Source: Streptomyces roseoverticillatus (lineage in GTDB: Bacteria; Actinomycetota; Actinomycetes; Streptomycetales; Streptomycetaceae). From it: 64,000 nt of DNA. The notes beneath the pieces were generated by a model that was given only the letters and a program-made list of their open reading frames with translations, ran no database searches and had not been told where the DNA came from. The DNA lies in assembly GCF_000719265.1 (NCBI RefSeq), contig NZ_JOFL01000011.1, positions 368,170 to 432,169 on the forward strand, given 5' to 3'. Position numbers and translations under genes: made by a program. This document shows, in pieces, positions 36,856 to 45,440 of the stretch (the first letter of the stretch is position 1; every line of letters starts with the position of its first letter).

Positions 36856-38071
36856 GGGCTTCGTAGACCACCGAGGCGAGTGCTTTGGCCAGGCCGACGG
36901 GTACGGCGTTGCCGATCTGCCGGGCGATCTGGATCTTGGTGCCGTACCACTGGAAGTTCTCCGGGAAGCCCTGGATAAGGGCTGCCTCGTACTGGGTGAT
37001 GGGACGGTCCTCCGTCGGGTGGAGGTACCGTCCCTTTTCCGGCTTGAAGGCCTCGGTACGGATGGTCACAGAGGGACGGTCGGCGTGCATCCGTCCCATG
37101 ACGTCGCCCGAGCCGGCTTTGTGTCCGTCCCAGCTGGGCGTCGAGAGATAGACGCACCGATCTTCGAAAATTGCCCACTTGTCCCGCAGGTCGTTCCGAT
37201 TTCCACCGGGTGGGATGGCGGCGTAGCGGGCGAGGGACAAAGGCTCCGGAGTGCGCCGAATATGGAGCTCGGGGGTGAGGTACGGGCCCGGCTGGCGGAG
37301 ATTCAGCGGGGAATCATCATTGCCGGGGCGATCGGGGAAGTTCTGGAGCTCGGTCGAAGCTGTCCTGTCGAAGACGGCGGGTCCCACGGCTACCCACTGC
37401 TGCGGGGCTGTGGTCTCGTCGCTCAACTCACCCAGTCGCGGTTGCCACTTATCGGCCTTGCGGTCGTGAGTGGGGCGAGGGTGTGGGACAAGCCGCCGCA
37501 GGTCCTCCTTCAAGTCCTTGTGGGTGCCGATGACGATGGTGCGCTTACGGGCCTGCGGGACGCCGTAGTCCGCGGCGTTCAAGATTTCGACGCTCAGTTC
37601 GTAATTCTCGAGTTTCTCGCCCTGTGCTGTAATTTTCCTCAACGCGTCGTACTGCCCTGAACGGAAAAAGCGGTCCACGTTCTCCATGATGAAGATCCGC
37701 GGCTCCACCTTTTGTACGACGCGAATGTATTCCTGCCAGAGCAGGTTGCGTGGATCGTTCTCGTCCTCTTTGCCCAGGCCGGAGAAGCCCTGACATGGAG
37801 GCCCGCCCAGAATCACGTCGGCATCGGTGACATCGCCCGGGTCCCAGTCCTTGATGTCGCCGGCGTGCACCTTTGTGTCCGGGAAGTTCGCCGCATAGGT
37901 GGACGCCGCGGCCTCGTCGAACTCCACCGCCGCCACGGAACGGAACGGCGACGAGTCGTGCCCCTCGGGCACGTACTCGTGAAACCCTTGCGAGAAGCCC
38001 CCGGCGCCCGCGAACAGGTCGATCACCTTGATCGGCTCGACACGGGTGGAGTCGGAGGCAGGGCTGGTCAT
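36824..38071 (-). CDS. DNA (cytosine-5) methyltransferase 1
   Basis: A 415-aa C5-methyltransferase, apparently active: SAM-binding motif I DLFAGAGGFSQGF, catalytic PCQ loop GGPPCQGFSGLGKEDEND (Cys at about 93), ENV (motif VI) in IMENVDRF, and motif X RQIGNAVPVGLAKA. The target-recognition region lies between about residues 260 and 370. ATG 38071 has no ribosome site but TAGACT ends eight bases upstream, so the mRNA may be leaderless. It presumably protects host DNA from the linked nucleases; target sequence unknown. Confidence 0.93.
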   Translation of the reverse strand: MTSPASDSTRVEPIKVIDLFAGAGGFSQGFHEYVPEGHDSSPFRSVAAVEFDEAAASTYAANFPDTKVHAGDIKDWDPGDVTDADVILGGPPCQGFSGLGKEDENDPRNLLWQEYIRVVQKVEPRIFIMENVDRFFRSGQYDALRKITAQGEKLENYELSVEILNAADYGVPQARKRTIVIGTHKDLKEDLRRLVPHPRPTHDRKADKWQPRLGELSDETTAPQQWVAVGPAVFDRTASTELQNFPDRPGNDDSPLNLRQPGPYLTPELHIRRTPEPLSLARYAAIPPGGNRNDLRDKWAIFEDRCVYLSTPSWDGHKAGSGDVMGRMHADRPSVTIRTEAFKPEKGRYLHPTEDRPITQYEAALIQGFPENFQWYGTKIQIARQIGNAVPVGLAKALASVVYEALRGRGRSSQD

Positions 38072-38147
38072 GTTGGGGAAGTCTAGTCTGCGGATGATAG
38101 TGGGCCGAGTGCGCACGCGGTGACCGTTCACACTGTCCGGGACGGGC

Positions 38148-39149
38148 TCACGGGTGCGCTTCCGCCTGCAGGGCGAGCGCATCGGCTATCGCCCGCCCCA
38201 CGGCCTCGGCGACCGGCGGCGGTGACGCGTGACCGACCTGACGGAACCGGGAGGTCTTGAGGCCTTCCAGCGTCCAGTCGGCCGGGAAGGCCTGCAGCGC
38301 GGCCACCTGCGGGATGGTGAGTTTCGGGAGGAGCTTGCGGTTCTCGGCGTCCGGCAGCCATGGGAAGTCCTCCGCCGGCACCGCGTCGCCGAGCGATTCC
38401 CCGTTGACCCCCAACCTGGCCCAGGCGGCCTTGCTGCCCTTCTGACCCAGGTCGGCGCCGCCCCGCCCCTTCGAGCCGCCGACGATCGTCGGGGCCGGAC
38501 GGTTCGCGTGCTTCGCCCACGCGGCGGCGTGGGGCCATCCGCGCTCCGCCATGGAGGCGCCGAGCATCTCTCCCACCGTGGGCGTCGGACTCCCCACGGC
38601 CTCGGGCCACCGGAACCGATCGGCATACGGTCCCCGCAGGGCCACGAAGAAGCCCTGTCTTCGCTCTTGGGGGACACCGAAGTCGGCGGCGTCGAGAACC
38701 TTGGAGTGCACCCCGTAGCCGAGGTGCTCCAGCTCTTCGTGGACGAACTTGCGAAGATCAGTGAGTTTCGGGGACTCGACCAGGTCTGCGACGTTCTCGA
38801 TCAGTAGGGCGCGGGGTTGTACGGCGTGCGCGAGGTAGACCGTCGCTTCGAGGAGCGCGCGTGCCTCCCGGTCCTGGGGACGCTCCTTTCCGTCCGCCAC
38901 GGGTTTGACCCGAGGCGGACCGGCAGCCACCAGGTCCACGTCGTAGAGGTGGGGGTGCTCGTCGGGGTCGAAGGTGAGCAGATCCTCCTGCAGCACATTC
39001 CACTGCTCCCTGTTGGTGCGGAGCGTCGCGCAGGCATCCCGGTCGTTCTCGATCAGCGCCAGCGGAGTGAACCCGGCCCGTTCCAGGCCCAGAGCCTGCC
39101 CGCCGGCCCCGGCGCAGAGCTCGAGAGAGGTGAGGTGGGGCTGTCGCAC
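38148..39149 (-). CDS. C5-methyltransferase-like protein 2, catalytic Cys replaced by Arg
   Basis: A 333-aa member of the cytosine-5 methyltransferase fold: motif I ELCAGAGGQALGLERAGF, ENV-like LLIENVADL, QERRQGFF (motif VIII) and RQVGHASPPPVAEAVGRAI (motif X). The catalytic loop, usually GGxPCxPFS, reads AAGPPRVKPVADGK, so the nucleophile position (about residue 80, bases 38910-38912) is Arg; motif X also has His for the usual Asn. No single-base shift restores a Cys. It may be a non-catalytic DNA-recognition partner. GTG start with AGGAGA upstream. Confidence 0.85.
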   Translation of the reverse strand: MRQPHLTSLELCAGAGGQALGLERAGFTPLALIENDRDACATLRTNREQWNVLQEDLLTFDPDEHPHLYDVDLVAAGPPRVKPVADGKERPQDREARALLEATVYLAHAVQPRALLIENVADLVESPKLTDLRKFVHEELEHLGYGVHSKVLDAADFGVPQERRQGFFVALRGPYADRFRWPEAVGSPTPTVGEMLGASMAERGWPHAAAWAKHANRPAPTIVGGSKGRGGADLGQKGSKAAWARLGVNGESLGDAVPAEDFPWLPDAENRKLLPKLTIPQVAALQAFPADWTLEGLKTSRFRQVGHASPPPVAEAVGRAIADALALQAEAHP

Positions 39150-39209
39150 GGGGGTGTCTCCTGGGGCGGTGGAACGGGAACGGACGGCGCTCGGATCAAC
39201 GGGGACGGA

Positions 39210-42179
39210 TCACTGGGAGATGATCGCCTCGTTCTCGCGGGACGAGTCGATCGTGGTGAATCGGACCACCTGATTGCCTCGGCCTCGTGCCGCGGACGGA
39301 GCGACGAAGGAGAAGGCCATGACGACCTTGCCGGGATCGATCCGCCCGTCCGGGGCGATCGAGTCGGCGTTGCGCCTCTCGACGATGGGGTAAAGAGCCA
39401 GGGTGCCTCGGCGCTCCCGCACGTAGCTCTCTGTGGCCGCATCCCCGCAGGTCGGCAGCGTTCCCGCCACCCTGAGCAGGGCGGCTCGGTGCCGGGGATT
39501 GCTGATCGCTCCGAACAGAGGGTCGCGGCGTCGCTCGACTCCGAACCAGGAGAAGGATCGGCCGGCGTTCCCCAGGAGAATCGCCTGCCGTCGGGTGGAG
39601 TGCTGAGGCGCGACCACGAGCCAGTCGTCGATCTGCCCGGACTGTCGGGTGATCTCTTCCAGGTAGGTCAGGTGCGGCGCGAACTGCTCGCCGGAGTGCC
39701 ATTTCAGGGAGGACAGGACATCGAGCACGGCCTCAGCAGGAACGGTGTTCGCGAATGCTTCGAACCGGTGCGGCCTCGCTGCGCCCTCGAACCGGTGGCT
39801 GAACGCGGTCCTGACGCTCGGCAGCTGTTCCAGGATCGGCAGCCAGAGATCGACATTGTGGCGGAGCGCGGTCGGCTGGGCGGGAAAGGCCGTGGGCTCC
39901 TGCCATTCGCCCGGCGACCTCAGCTCGACGAGGCGGGCGTTGTACATCTTGTTCGGGCTGGTCGGCTTCAGCCAGGGCAGGTGCTGGGAGACGAGCGGTG
40001 GGACCTGGGCCGGTGTGACCTGCGGACGGCCGTCGATCAGCACCGAGTACTGGGCGAGTTGGGCCCGGAAGGACTCCTCGTCCTGGCAGATGGCCTCGAA
40101 ACCCTCGTAGAGGTCGAGCTCTTTGCTCCCTGCCGTCTCGTTGCGGCCGATCCACAGACGGACCAGGTCGCGGTAGCCCTCGCGGAAACCGAACCAGCGT
40201 CCCATCTGCATCATGCTGGAGGCATTGCCCGCCCGTCGGCGGTAGTAGGAGACGGTAAGCCCCTCCACGGTGAAGCCGCGGGACAGCTTCTGTCCGCCCA
40301 GCAGGATCTTCCAGATGGACCGGCGCTCGAAGTCGGCTTCACCACTTTCGATGTCCTTGTCGCCGTTGACGACGATGACCGGGGCGAGGTCACCGCCGAT
40401 GCGGGTCACAGCGGCGCCGATGTGCGGACCGAGATCGTCGAAGGACTCCGGAACGGCGTAGTCGCCCGCCCGCGCACGTGACACCGGAAGCAGATCGGAC
40501 TCGAACAGCTTGCGCAGGCGGTCGTGCCCGGCCGCACTCGTGTAGCCGGACTCGTCCCACAGCCTGAGAATGCGGCCCTTGAGTTCGCGGTGATCCGCTG
40601 TGAGGCGGGACTCGTGCACCAGCATGGTGTGGTGCCGATAGAAGTTCGACGGGACGAGGGGGTCCGTGTTCTCCCGGAAGATCTTGACCGCGGCGGTGAG
40701 GACGAACATGTCCATGGCCTGCCTGAGTGACAGGTCGTCGTCCTCCTCCTCGGTGGCGTCGACGGAGCGGATGTATGCCAGTTCGTTGGAATCGGCGAAC
40801 GTCCGCCCCTCCTCCGGGACCTGCCCGTCCAAGTCGTGGAAGTCCTGGACACCCATGTACCCCTTCGGGCGGGGGAGCGAGATCAGGAAGTCCTTGGGGA
40901 AGATGTCCTCGCTGTCGCTCGGGTCGATGAACACGTTGGCGAACGGGGTCGCGGTGTAACCCACGTACTGGGCTCTGGGCAGCAGCCTCAGTAGCTCCGA
41001 GAGCTTCTCGTTGATCGCGGTGCGCTCCGCACTGCTGCTGCGCGGGTTGACGGTGTTGACCGACGCCTCATCGGACTCGTCGTCGATGATCAGGGTGGGG
41101 ATCTCGCCGAGCAGTCCACTGATCTTCTTCAGATCCTTGACCAGCTTGCTCAGGACCGTCTTGTTCTTCTTGACCACCATGAGGCGAGCCGCGGCGTGGT
41201 CCAGGTTGCGCGGATCGTGCAAGGGGAGCGACTTCTCGCGCTTCTCGATCTCCAGGGCACGAATCCCCTGGGCCAGGGACTTGTAGTCGTTCTCCCGCGT
41301 GGTGAGGCGCTCGATGTCGAAGGCACCGAGTTCGGAGGGCAGACCGCCGTGCTTGATGAAGCGGCCGCGCAGCCAGTCACGGTCATCCGCGTAGTCGGAC
41401 TCGGTCTCGACCGTCCCGCGCAGGATGTTCTCCCGGCCGACGAGCTCCATGTCGAGTCGCCGCTGGGTCTGGCCGCGCAGGAGGTTCAGCGTGCCACCGA
41501 GCACGATGACCAGGCGGTAGCCGGCATCGACGGCCTTGGCGATGACGCCCGTGAAATTGGCTGTCTTGCCGGACTGGACGTATCCGACGACCAGCCCCTT
41601 CGCCTGGTAGGCCTCGGGCGACGTGGGGTCCGCCAGCCGTTCCACGACGCGCTCGGCGGCCTCGCCCAGGTCCACCACTGTCTCGTCCGACCAGCCCTTG
41701 ACCTCCCGCAGGTAGCGTTCGTACGTGGGCCAGTACCAGTCGACGCCCCGCGGAGTGCCGATGCCGCGCCAGGGCGTGTACTCCCGGCTTATGACGACAG
41801 GGCCCATCTGCGTGCTGACGGGGATCTCGGCGTCGAGGAGTTTGCGCGTCGCGGTCTCCAACCCGAGCAGTTCGAAGACCGCCGTCCGACGCTCCTGGGT
41901 GCGGGCCTCGCTGCCCGCGCACCAGGAGTCGGAGCCTTCGGCTGCACGGTCCCACCGGGTGAGCTGCTTGCGCCACAGCTTGAGCAGGGCACGCGATTCC
42001 TCGCTGTCACGGGTGATGGCGTTCCTGAATACGGCCTCGGAGATATCAAGGGCTATGTCCTGCGCACTCGCGTGAAAGGTGACGATTGCGGACAGGGACA
42101 TGGGGCGCCCGGCGGGCATACCCTCCAAGGCACTCCGGTGCACCTTCAGAAGGGCTTTGTCGTTGTCGGTGGGCGTCAT
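39210..42179 (-). CDS. Z1-domain ATPase/helicase-like protein
   Basis: A 989-aa protein with the Z1 superfamily-II-like core: Walker A VVGYVQSGKT (about 197-206), LVIVLGGTLNLLRGQTQRR, a DDESDEASVNT acidic motif (366-376), GYTATPFANVF (407-417) and RGFTVEGLTVSYY with QMGRWFGFREGY near residue 660. Z1 proteins were defined in operons with MORC/MutL-like ATPases and nucleases and are thought to be NTP-driven DNA translocases. ATG with GAGG nine bases upstream. Lies between the nuclease and methyltransferase genes, all in one direction. Confidence 0.93.
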   Translation of the reverse strand: MTPTDNDKALLKVHRSALEGMPAGRPMSLSAIVTFHASAQDIALDISEAVFRNAITRDSEESRALLKLWRKQLTRWDRAAEGSDSWCAGSEARTQERRTAVFELLGLETATRKLLDAEIPVSTQMGPVVISREYTPWRGIGTPRGVDWYWPTYERYLREVKGWSDETVVDLGEAAERVVERLADPTSPEAYQAKGLVVGYVQSGKTANFTGVIAKAVDAGYRLVIVLGGTLNLLRGQTQRRLDMELVGRENILRGTVETESDYADDRDWLRGRFIKHGGLPSELGAFDIERLTTRENDYKSLAQGIRALEIEKREKSLPLHDPRNLDHAAARLMVVKKNKTVLSKLVKDLKKISGLLGEIPTLIIDDESDEASVNTVNPRSSSAERTAINEKLSELLRLLPRAQYVGYTATPFANVFIDPSDSEDIFPKDFLISLPRPKGYMGVQDFHDLDGQVPEEGRTFADSNELAYIRSVDATEEEDDDLSLRQAMDMFVLTAAVKIFRENTDPLVPSNFYRHHTMLVHESRLTADHRELKGRILRLWDESGYTSAAGHDRLRKLFESDLLPVSRARAGDYAVPESFDDLGPHIGAAVTRIGGDLAPVIVVNGDKDIESGEADFERRSIWKILLGGQKLSRGFTVEGLTVSYYRRRAGNASSMMQMGRWFGFREGYRDLVRLWIGRNETAGSKELDLYEGFEAICQDEESFRAQLAQYSVLIDGRPQVTPAQVPPLVSQHLPWLKPTSPNKMYNARLVELRSPGEWQEPTAFPAQPTALRHNVDLWLPILEQLPSVRTAFSHRFEGAARPHRFEAFANTVPAEAVLDVLSSLKWHSGEQFAPHLTYLEEITRQSGQIDDWLVVAPQHSTRRQAILLGNAGRSFSWFGVERRRDPLFGAISNPRHRAALLRVAGTLPTCGDAATESYVRERRGTLALYPIVERRNADSIAPDGRIDPGKVVMAFSFVAPSAARGRGNQVVRFTTIDSSRENEAIISQ

Positions 42180-42221
42180 GTGGTCGTTCCTCGGCTCTGC
42201 TGCAGGACGGAAGCTGTTCGA

Positions 42222-43202
42222 TCACTGGGGAAGATGGAACGGGCCGCACAGGGCCACCGGCGGGCCCGGCGACGGCTCCAGTCCGGTCAGGTCGATGTCG
42301 TAGGCGATGTTCTTGATCCGCTCGGCGGCCTCCTTCGGGAGGCCGCCGAGGACGGAGCGGTCCAGGGACGGGAAGCGGTCGTCGGTCTCCAGGACGAGTG
42401 GAACGGTCCGTATCCTCCACCGCTCGTCGTCCTGGTCGCGCGGCAACACGACCCCGTCGAGGAGTGCATCGAGACGGTCGAGCGACGTGGGAGCCTGCTC
42501 GGCCACCTCGCTCCGGACGGACTCGACGCATTGTGTGAGGGTCCGTCCGGCCGAACCTCCTCGGGTCATCTGCACCGAGACGAACCACAGGGGGCGACCG
42601 GGCGACGGCGTCAGCTGACCGAATCCGTGCACGGAGTGCCGACGCTCCTCGGCGGAGGTGGTCTTCACTTCTATGTCGTACGACTCGGCACTGAAGTCGT
42701 GCTCCTCGCCGAGCGGGCCCTTCCATGACTCGACGGCGGTGGCCCAGCCGTGGGCTGCGGCAAGACTGCCCAGGACGGTCAGCTCACCCATCAGACCTAT
42801 GCGTCTTTCTGTGGAGAGCTCGCGCGGCTTTTCGAGCAGGGCGCGCCAGGCGCGCACCGTCTCGCCGAAGGCCTGCTCGGGAGTCCGGTGTTCCACGGTC
42901 ACGCGGTCGGCGACGGCGCACAGGAGGTCGTGGAAGTCGCGCTGCAGGTTTCGTCGTGTCGTCCGCAGGCGTGCCATGCGGAGGCCCTGGTGGGCTATCT
43001 CCTCCACGCGTATGAGGGGGTGCGGGGAGCTGGGGATCCGCTGTCTCGGGCCCAACTGGAGGTGGAGCGCTATGTCCCGGTCGTCGGAGACCACGTAGTC
43101 CACGCGGGGTGATCCGGGTGCGGCCAACGGGAAGGAGACGCTGAGGCCGGACTCGAGGTACTCCTCGACCTCGGACCAGGATGCCCGACTGTCAGCTGTC
43201 AT
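42222..43202 (-). CDS. PD-(D/E)XK nuclease of the MORC/Z1 restriction type
   Basis: A 326-aa protein with a recognisable PD-(D/E)XK core: GLMGELTVL (Glu at about 140), EEHDFSAESYDIEVKTT (Asp about 169, Glu-x-Lys 178-180) and a following HSVHGFGQL. This corresponds to the restriction-endonuclease family seen with Z1 proteins (PF14390 type). Its ATG overlaps the end of the MORC-like gene by 11 bp, so nuclease and ATPase are translationally coupled. Confidence 0.9.
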   Translation of the reverse strand: MTADSRASWSEVEEYLESGLSVSFPLAAPGSPRVDYVVSDDRDIALHLQLGPRQRIPSSPHPLIRVEEIAHQGLRMARLRTTRRNLQRDFHDLLCAVADRVTVEHRTPEQAFGETVRAWRALLEKPRELSTERRIGLMGELTVLGSLAAAHGWATAVESWKGPLGEEHDFSAESYDIEVKTTSAEERRHSVHGFGQLTPSPGRPLWFVSVQMTRGGSAGRTLTQCVESVRSEVAEQAPTSLDRLDALLDGVVLPRDQDDERWRIRTVPLVLETDDRFPSLDRSVLGGLPKEAAERIKNIAYDIDLTGLEPSPGPPVALCGPFHLPQ

Positions 43203-44730
43203 GGTCGGTCACCCGGTCGAGCTCACTGCGGGCGGCCGACACCAGGATCGACTGCCACAGCTGCAGGTTGTCCTTCTCACGGGAGCCGCTGTACTCCTTC
43301 TCGAACACCCGGTGCATCATCAGGTACATCAGGGACTTCAGGAGCGGGGCGTCGTTGAGACTGCCGTCCCGGCCGCCCAGGATCGCCCGACGGTAGTGCT
43401 GGTTGAGGACGACGAGACGGTTCTCCCGATCCAGCTCGAAGAAGAGGTCCGTGTCGAGCTTCTGCCACACCAGCGAGATCGGTTCTTCCAGGGGGAGGAG
43501 GGGGAGTTCCTCCTCGATGGTGGACCGCACCTCGGGCGCGAGCCCCCGTCCTGGGCCGATCACCGGCTTGCGTACGGTGCCCGAGCGCTTGCGGGCCTCC
43601 CGGTAGACGGCGTCCGCATCCGCGAGGTACTGAGTGAACGGACGTCCTCGAACATCGATGGCCTTTTCCAGCGCTTCGACGAATTCGGGAGAGGTGTCGA
43701 CCCCGGACTTCTTCACCGTGAGCCGGAACACGTCGTTCGGTACCGGGGGCAGGTCGACGGCTACGCGGGCGAGCGAGAGGTGCTGTTCGGGCTGGCGGAG
43801 GTTGTTCCAGCCGCCCGCCTGCACCAGGCGGTCGTTGCGGTAGAAGTAGAACCCCTGACGGTCGATCACCGTACCCACTGCCCGGTACTCGTCGAGGTTC
43901 GACTTGGGCGGCCAGATGTGGGCCGCGAGGGAGACGTCGGTCGCTGCTCCCGGAACGGTCGTGGTGAATCGACGCGGATAGTCTGCGTTGCCCGACACCG
44001 GATATCCGAACGGGTCGAGCGGCTCGACGCCGAAGTCCAGGTACACGGTGCGCGTGCGTACGTCCTCCACCGCGATCGTGATGTTGAAATCGTCACGAGC
44101 CAGGAAACGGTGCAGGTACAGGCCGAGATGGAGGCCCAGCTTGTTGATCGTCCGCTGAAGATAGCGATCCGTCTGTCCGCTTCCGCCGTGCTTCGGGAAG
44201 TCCTTGACCCCGTCCCATCGGACAACGGTGCCCTGCCACTGAATGGGGCGGCTGTTGTCGTACCGGTCGATCAGACTCTGGGCGTAGGAGGGATCGACGA
44301 TGTCGCACTGGAAGTCCGCCCGCGCGTTCTCCATCCGCCACCGCCTGCCGACCGTTCGGGTCCGCTTGGTGGTGCTCACGACGGTGACGGCATCGGCGTG
44401 CGACAACGAGGCGGACTTGAGTCCGGTGCCGAACATGCCCAGAGCGCCCGACGCGTAGTCCCGCCGGCCGCCGACCGTCATGGCGACGTCCAGGGCCTCC
44501 TCGTCCATGCCGTGGCCGTCGTCGACCACGAGAAGCGAGACTAATCGGTCGCCGTCCCGGAGGAAGTGGATGACCACGTCCTTCGCGCCTGCATCGATGG
44601 AGTTGTCGACGAGGTCGGCTATGGCGACCTCGAACCCGTACCCCTGGCTGCTCAGAGCCTCGACGTAACGGGGGTCGGGCGGCAGGTGCTTGCTCCCGGT
44701 GGTGGGAACGTCGAACTTCCAGTCGGTCAT
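43192..44730 (-). CDS. MORC/MutL-like GHKL ATPase
   Basis: A 512-aa protein. The GHKL site is canonical: N-box GFEVAIADLVDNSIDAGA (about 32-49), G1 VVDDGHGMDEEAL (68-80) and G2 GALGMFGTGLKSASLS (95-110). A ribosomal-S5-like transducer region follows, with a C-terminus rich in charged helices. This is the prokaryotic MORC-type ATPase of restriction systems; ATP-driven clamp closure around DNA is the expected mode. ATG 44730 has AAGG seven bases upstream; ATG 44745 is the alternative. It overlaps the nuclease gene. Confidence 0.92.
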   Translation of the reverse strand: MTDWKFDVPTTGSKHLPPDPRYVEALSSQGYGFEVAIADLVDNSIDAGAKDVVIHFLRDGDRLVSLLVVDDGHGMDEEALDVAMTVGGRRDYASGALGMFGTGLKSASLSHADAVTVVSTTKRTRTVGRRWRMENARADFQCDIVDPSYAQSLIDRYDNSRPIQWQGTVVRWDGVKDFPKHGGSGQTDRYLQRTINKLGLHLGLYLHRFLARDDFNITIAVEDVRTRTVYLDFGVEPLDPFGYPVSGNADYPRRFTTTVPGAATDVSLAAHIWPPKSNLDEYRAVGTVIDRQGFYFYRNDRLVQAGGWNNLRQPEQHLSLARVAVDLPPVPNDVFRLTVKKSGVDTSPEFVEALEKAIDVRGRPFTQYLADADAVYREARKRSGTVRKPVIGPGRGLAPEVRSTIEEELPLLPLEEPISLVWQKLDTDLFFELDRENRLVVLNQHYRRAILGGRDGSLNDAPLLKSLMYLMMHRVFEKEYSGSREKDNLQLWQSILVSAARSELDRVTDHDS

Positions 44731-44875
44731 GTTCAGCCTTGGCATCCAAGTTGTCGGCGCGGGTAAGCGCGGTGACAGAATTTGTGCGACCAATAGTGAC
44801 CGTAGTGCACACAACCGGCAGTGAGGCCTGATCCGTGCAGATTGGATCGGGCCGGAGGGCATGCGAGGACGGAGG

Positions 44876-45301
44876 TCAGCGGCGGGACGCCCGTGCCATG
44901 GCGACGGCCGCAGCCACATCGGCGGCCACGGTCGCGGGGTCCTGGTGCTCCCAGAAACGCAACACCGTCCAACCGGCTTCGACGAGGTGCTCGTTGGTTT
45001 CCCGGTCACGGGCGATGTTCCGGTCCAGCTTCTGTCGCCACCAGTCGGCGTTGGCTTTCGGGCTGGTGGCGTGCTGCGGGCATCCGTGCCAGAAGCAGCC
45101 GTCGAGGAAGACAGCGACTTTGACGCCGGGAAAGGCGATGTCGATGCTGCGCCGTGGCATGCCCGGCACCTTGCTGTGGAGTCGGTAGCGGTGCCCTGCG
45201 CTGTGCAGGAGGCGCCGCACCGCCATTTCAGGCGTCGTGTTCCGACTTGCCTGGCGGCTCATCTCGGCCGACTTGCGAGGCGAGGGGGGAATGACAGGCA
45301 C
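44876..45301 (-). CDS. vsr: Very-short-patch-repair endonuclease (Vsr)
   Basis: A 141-aa Vsr nuclease: RNTTPEMAVRRLLHSAG, catalytic region SIDIAFPGVKVAVFLDGCFW (Asp near 54), HGCPQHATSPKAN and WTVLRFWEHQD. In classical systems Vsr nicks T:G mismatches created by deamination of 5-methylcytosine, so it usually accompanies C5-methyltransferases, as here; in MORC-type islands it may also act as an effector. GTG 45301 gives the typical N-terminus; ATG 45262 is possible. First gene of the minus-strand array. Confidence 0.93.
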   Translation of the reverse strand: MPVIPPSPRKSAEMSRQASRNTTPEMAVRRLLHSAGHRYRLHSKVPGMPRRSIDIAFPGVKVAVFLDGCFWHGCPQHATSPKANADWWRQKLDRNIARDRETNEHLVEAGWTVLRFWEHQDPATVAADVAAAVAMARASRR

Positions 45302-45440
45302 GCTTCCATTCTGCCGGCGGACAGGTCCGTCGAGTGCTTGTCCCCGAGCTCGGCGCGATAGCCGTGTAAAACACTAGTTCGATATGTCACCCCTGGGTGT
45401 GAGACTTAGGTATCTGCTCACATCGTGACGAGGGGGGACC

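Noticed and set aside
38880..38930. Frameshift as the reason for the missing Cys in methyltransferase-like protein 2
   Set aside because: No reading frame of the loop gives a PC motif, and the flanking motifs are in frame on both sides.
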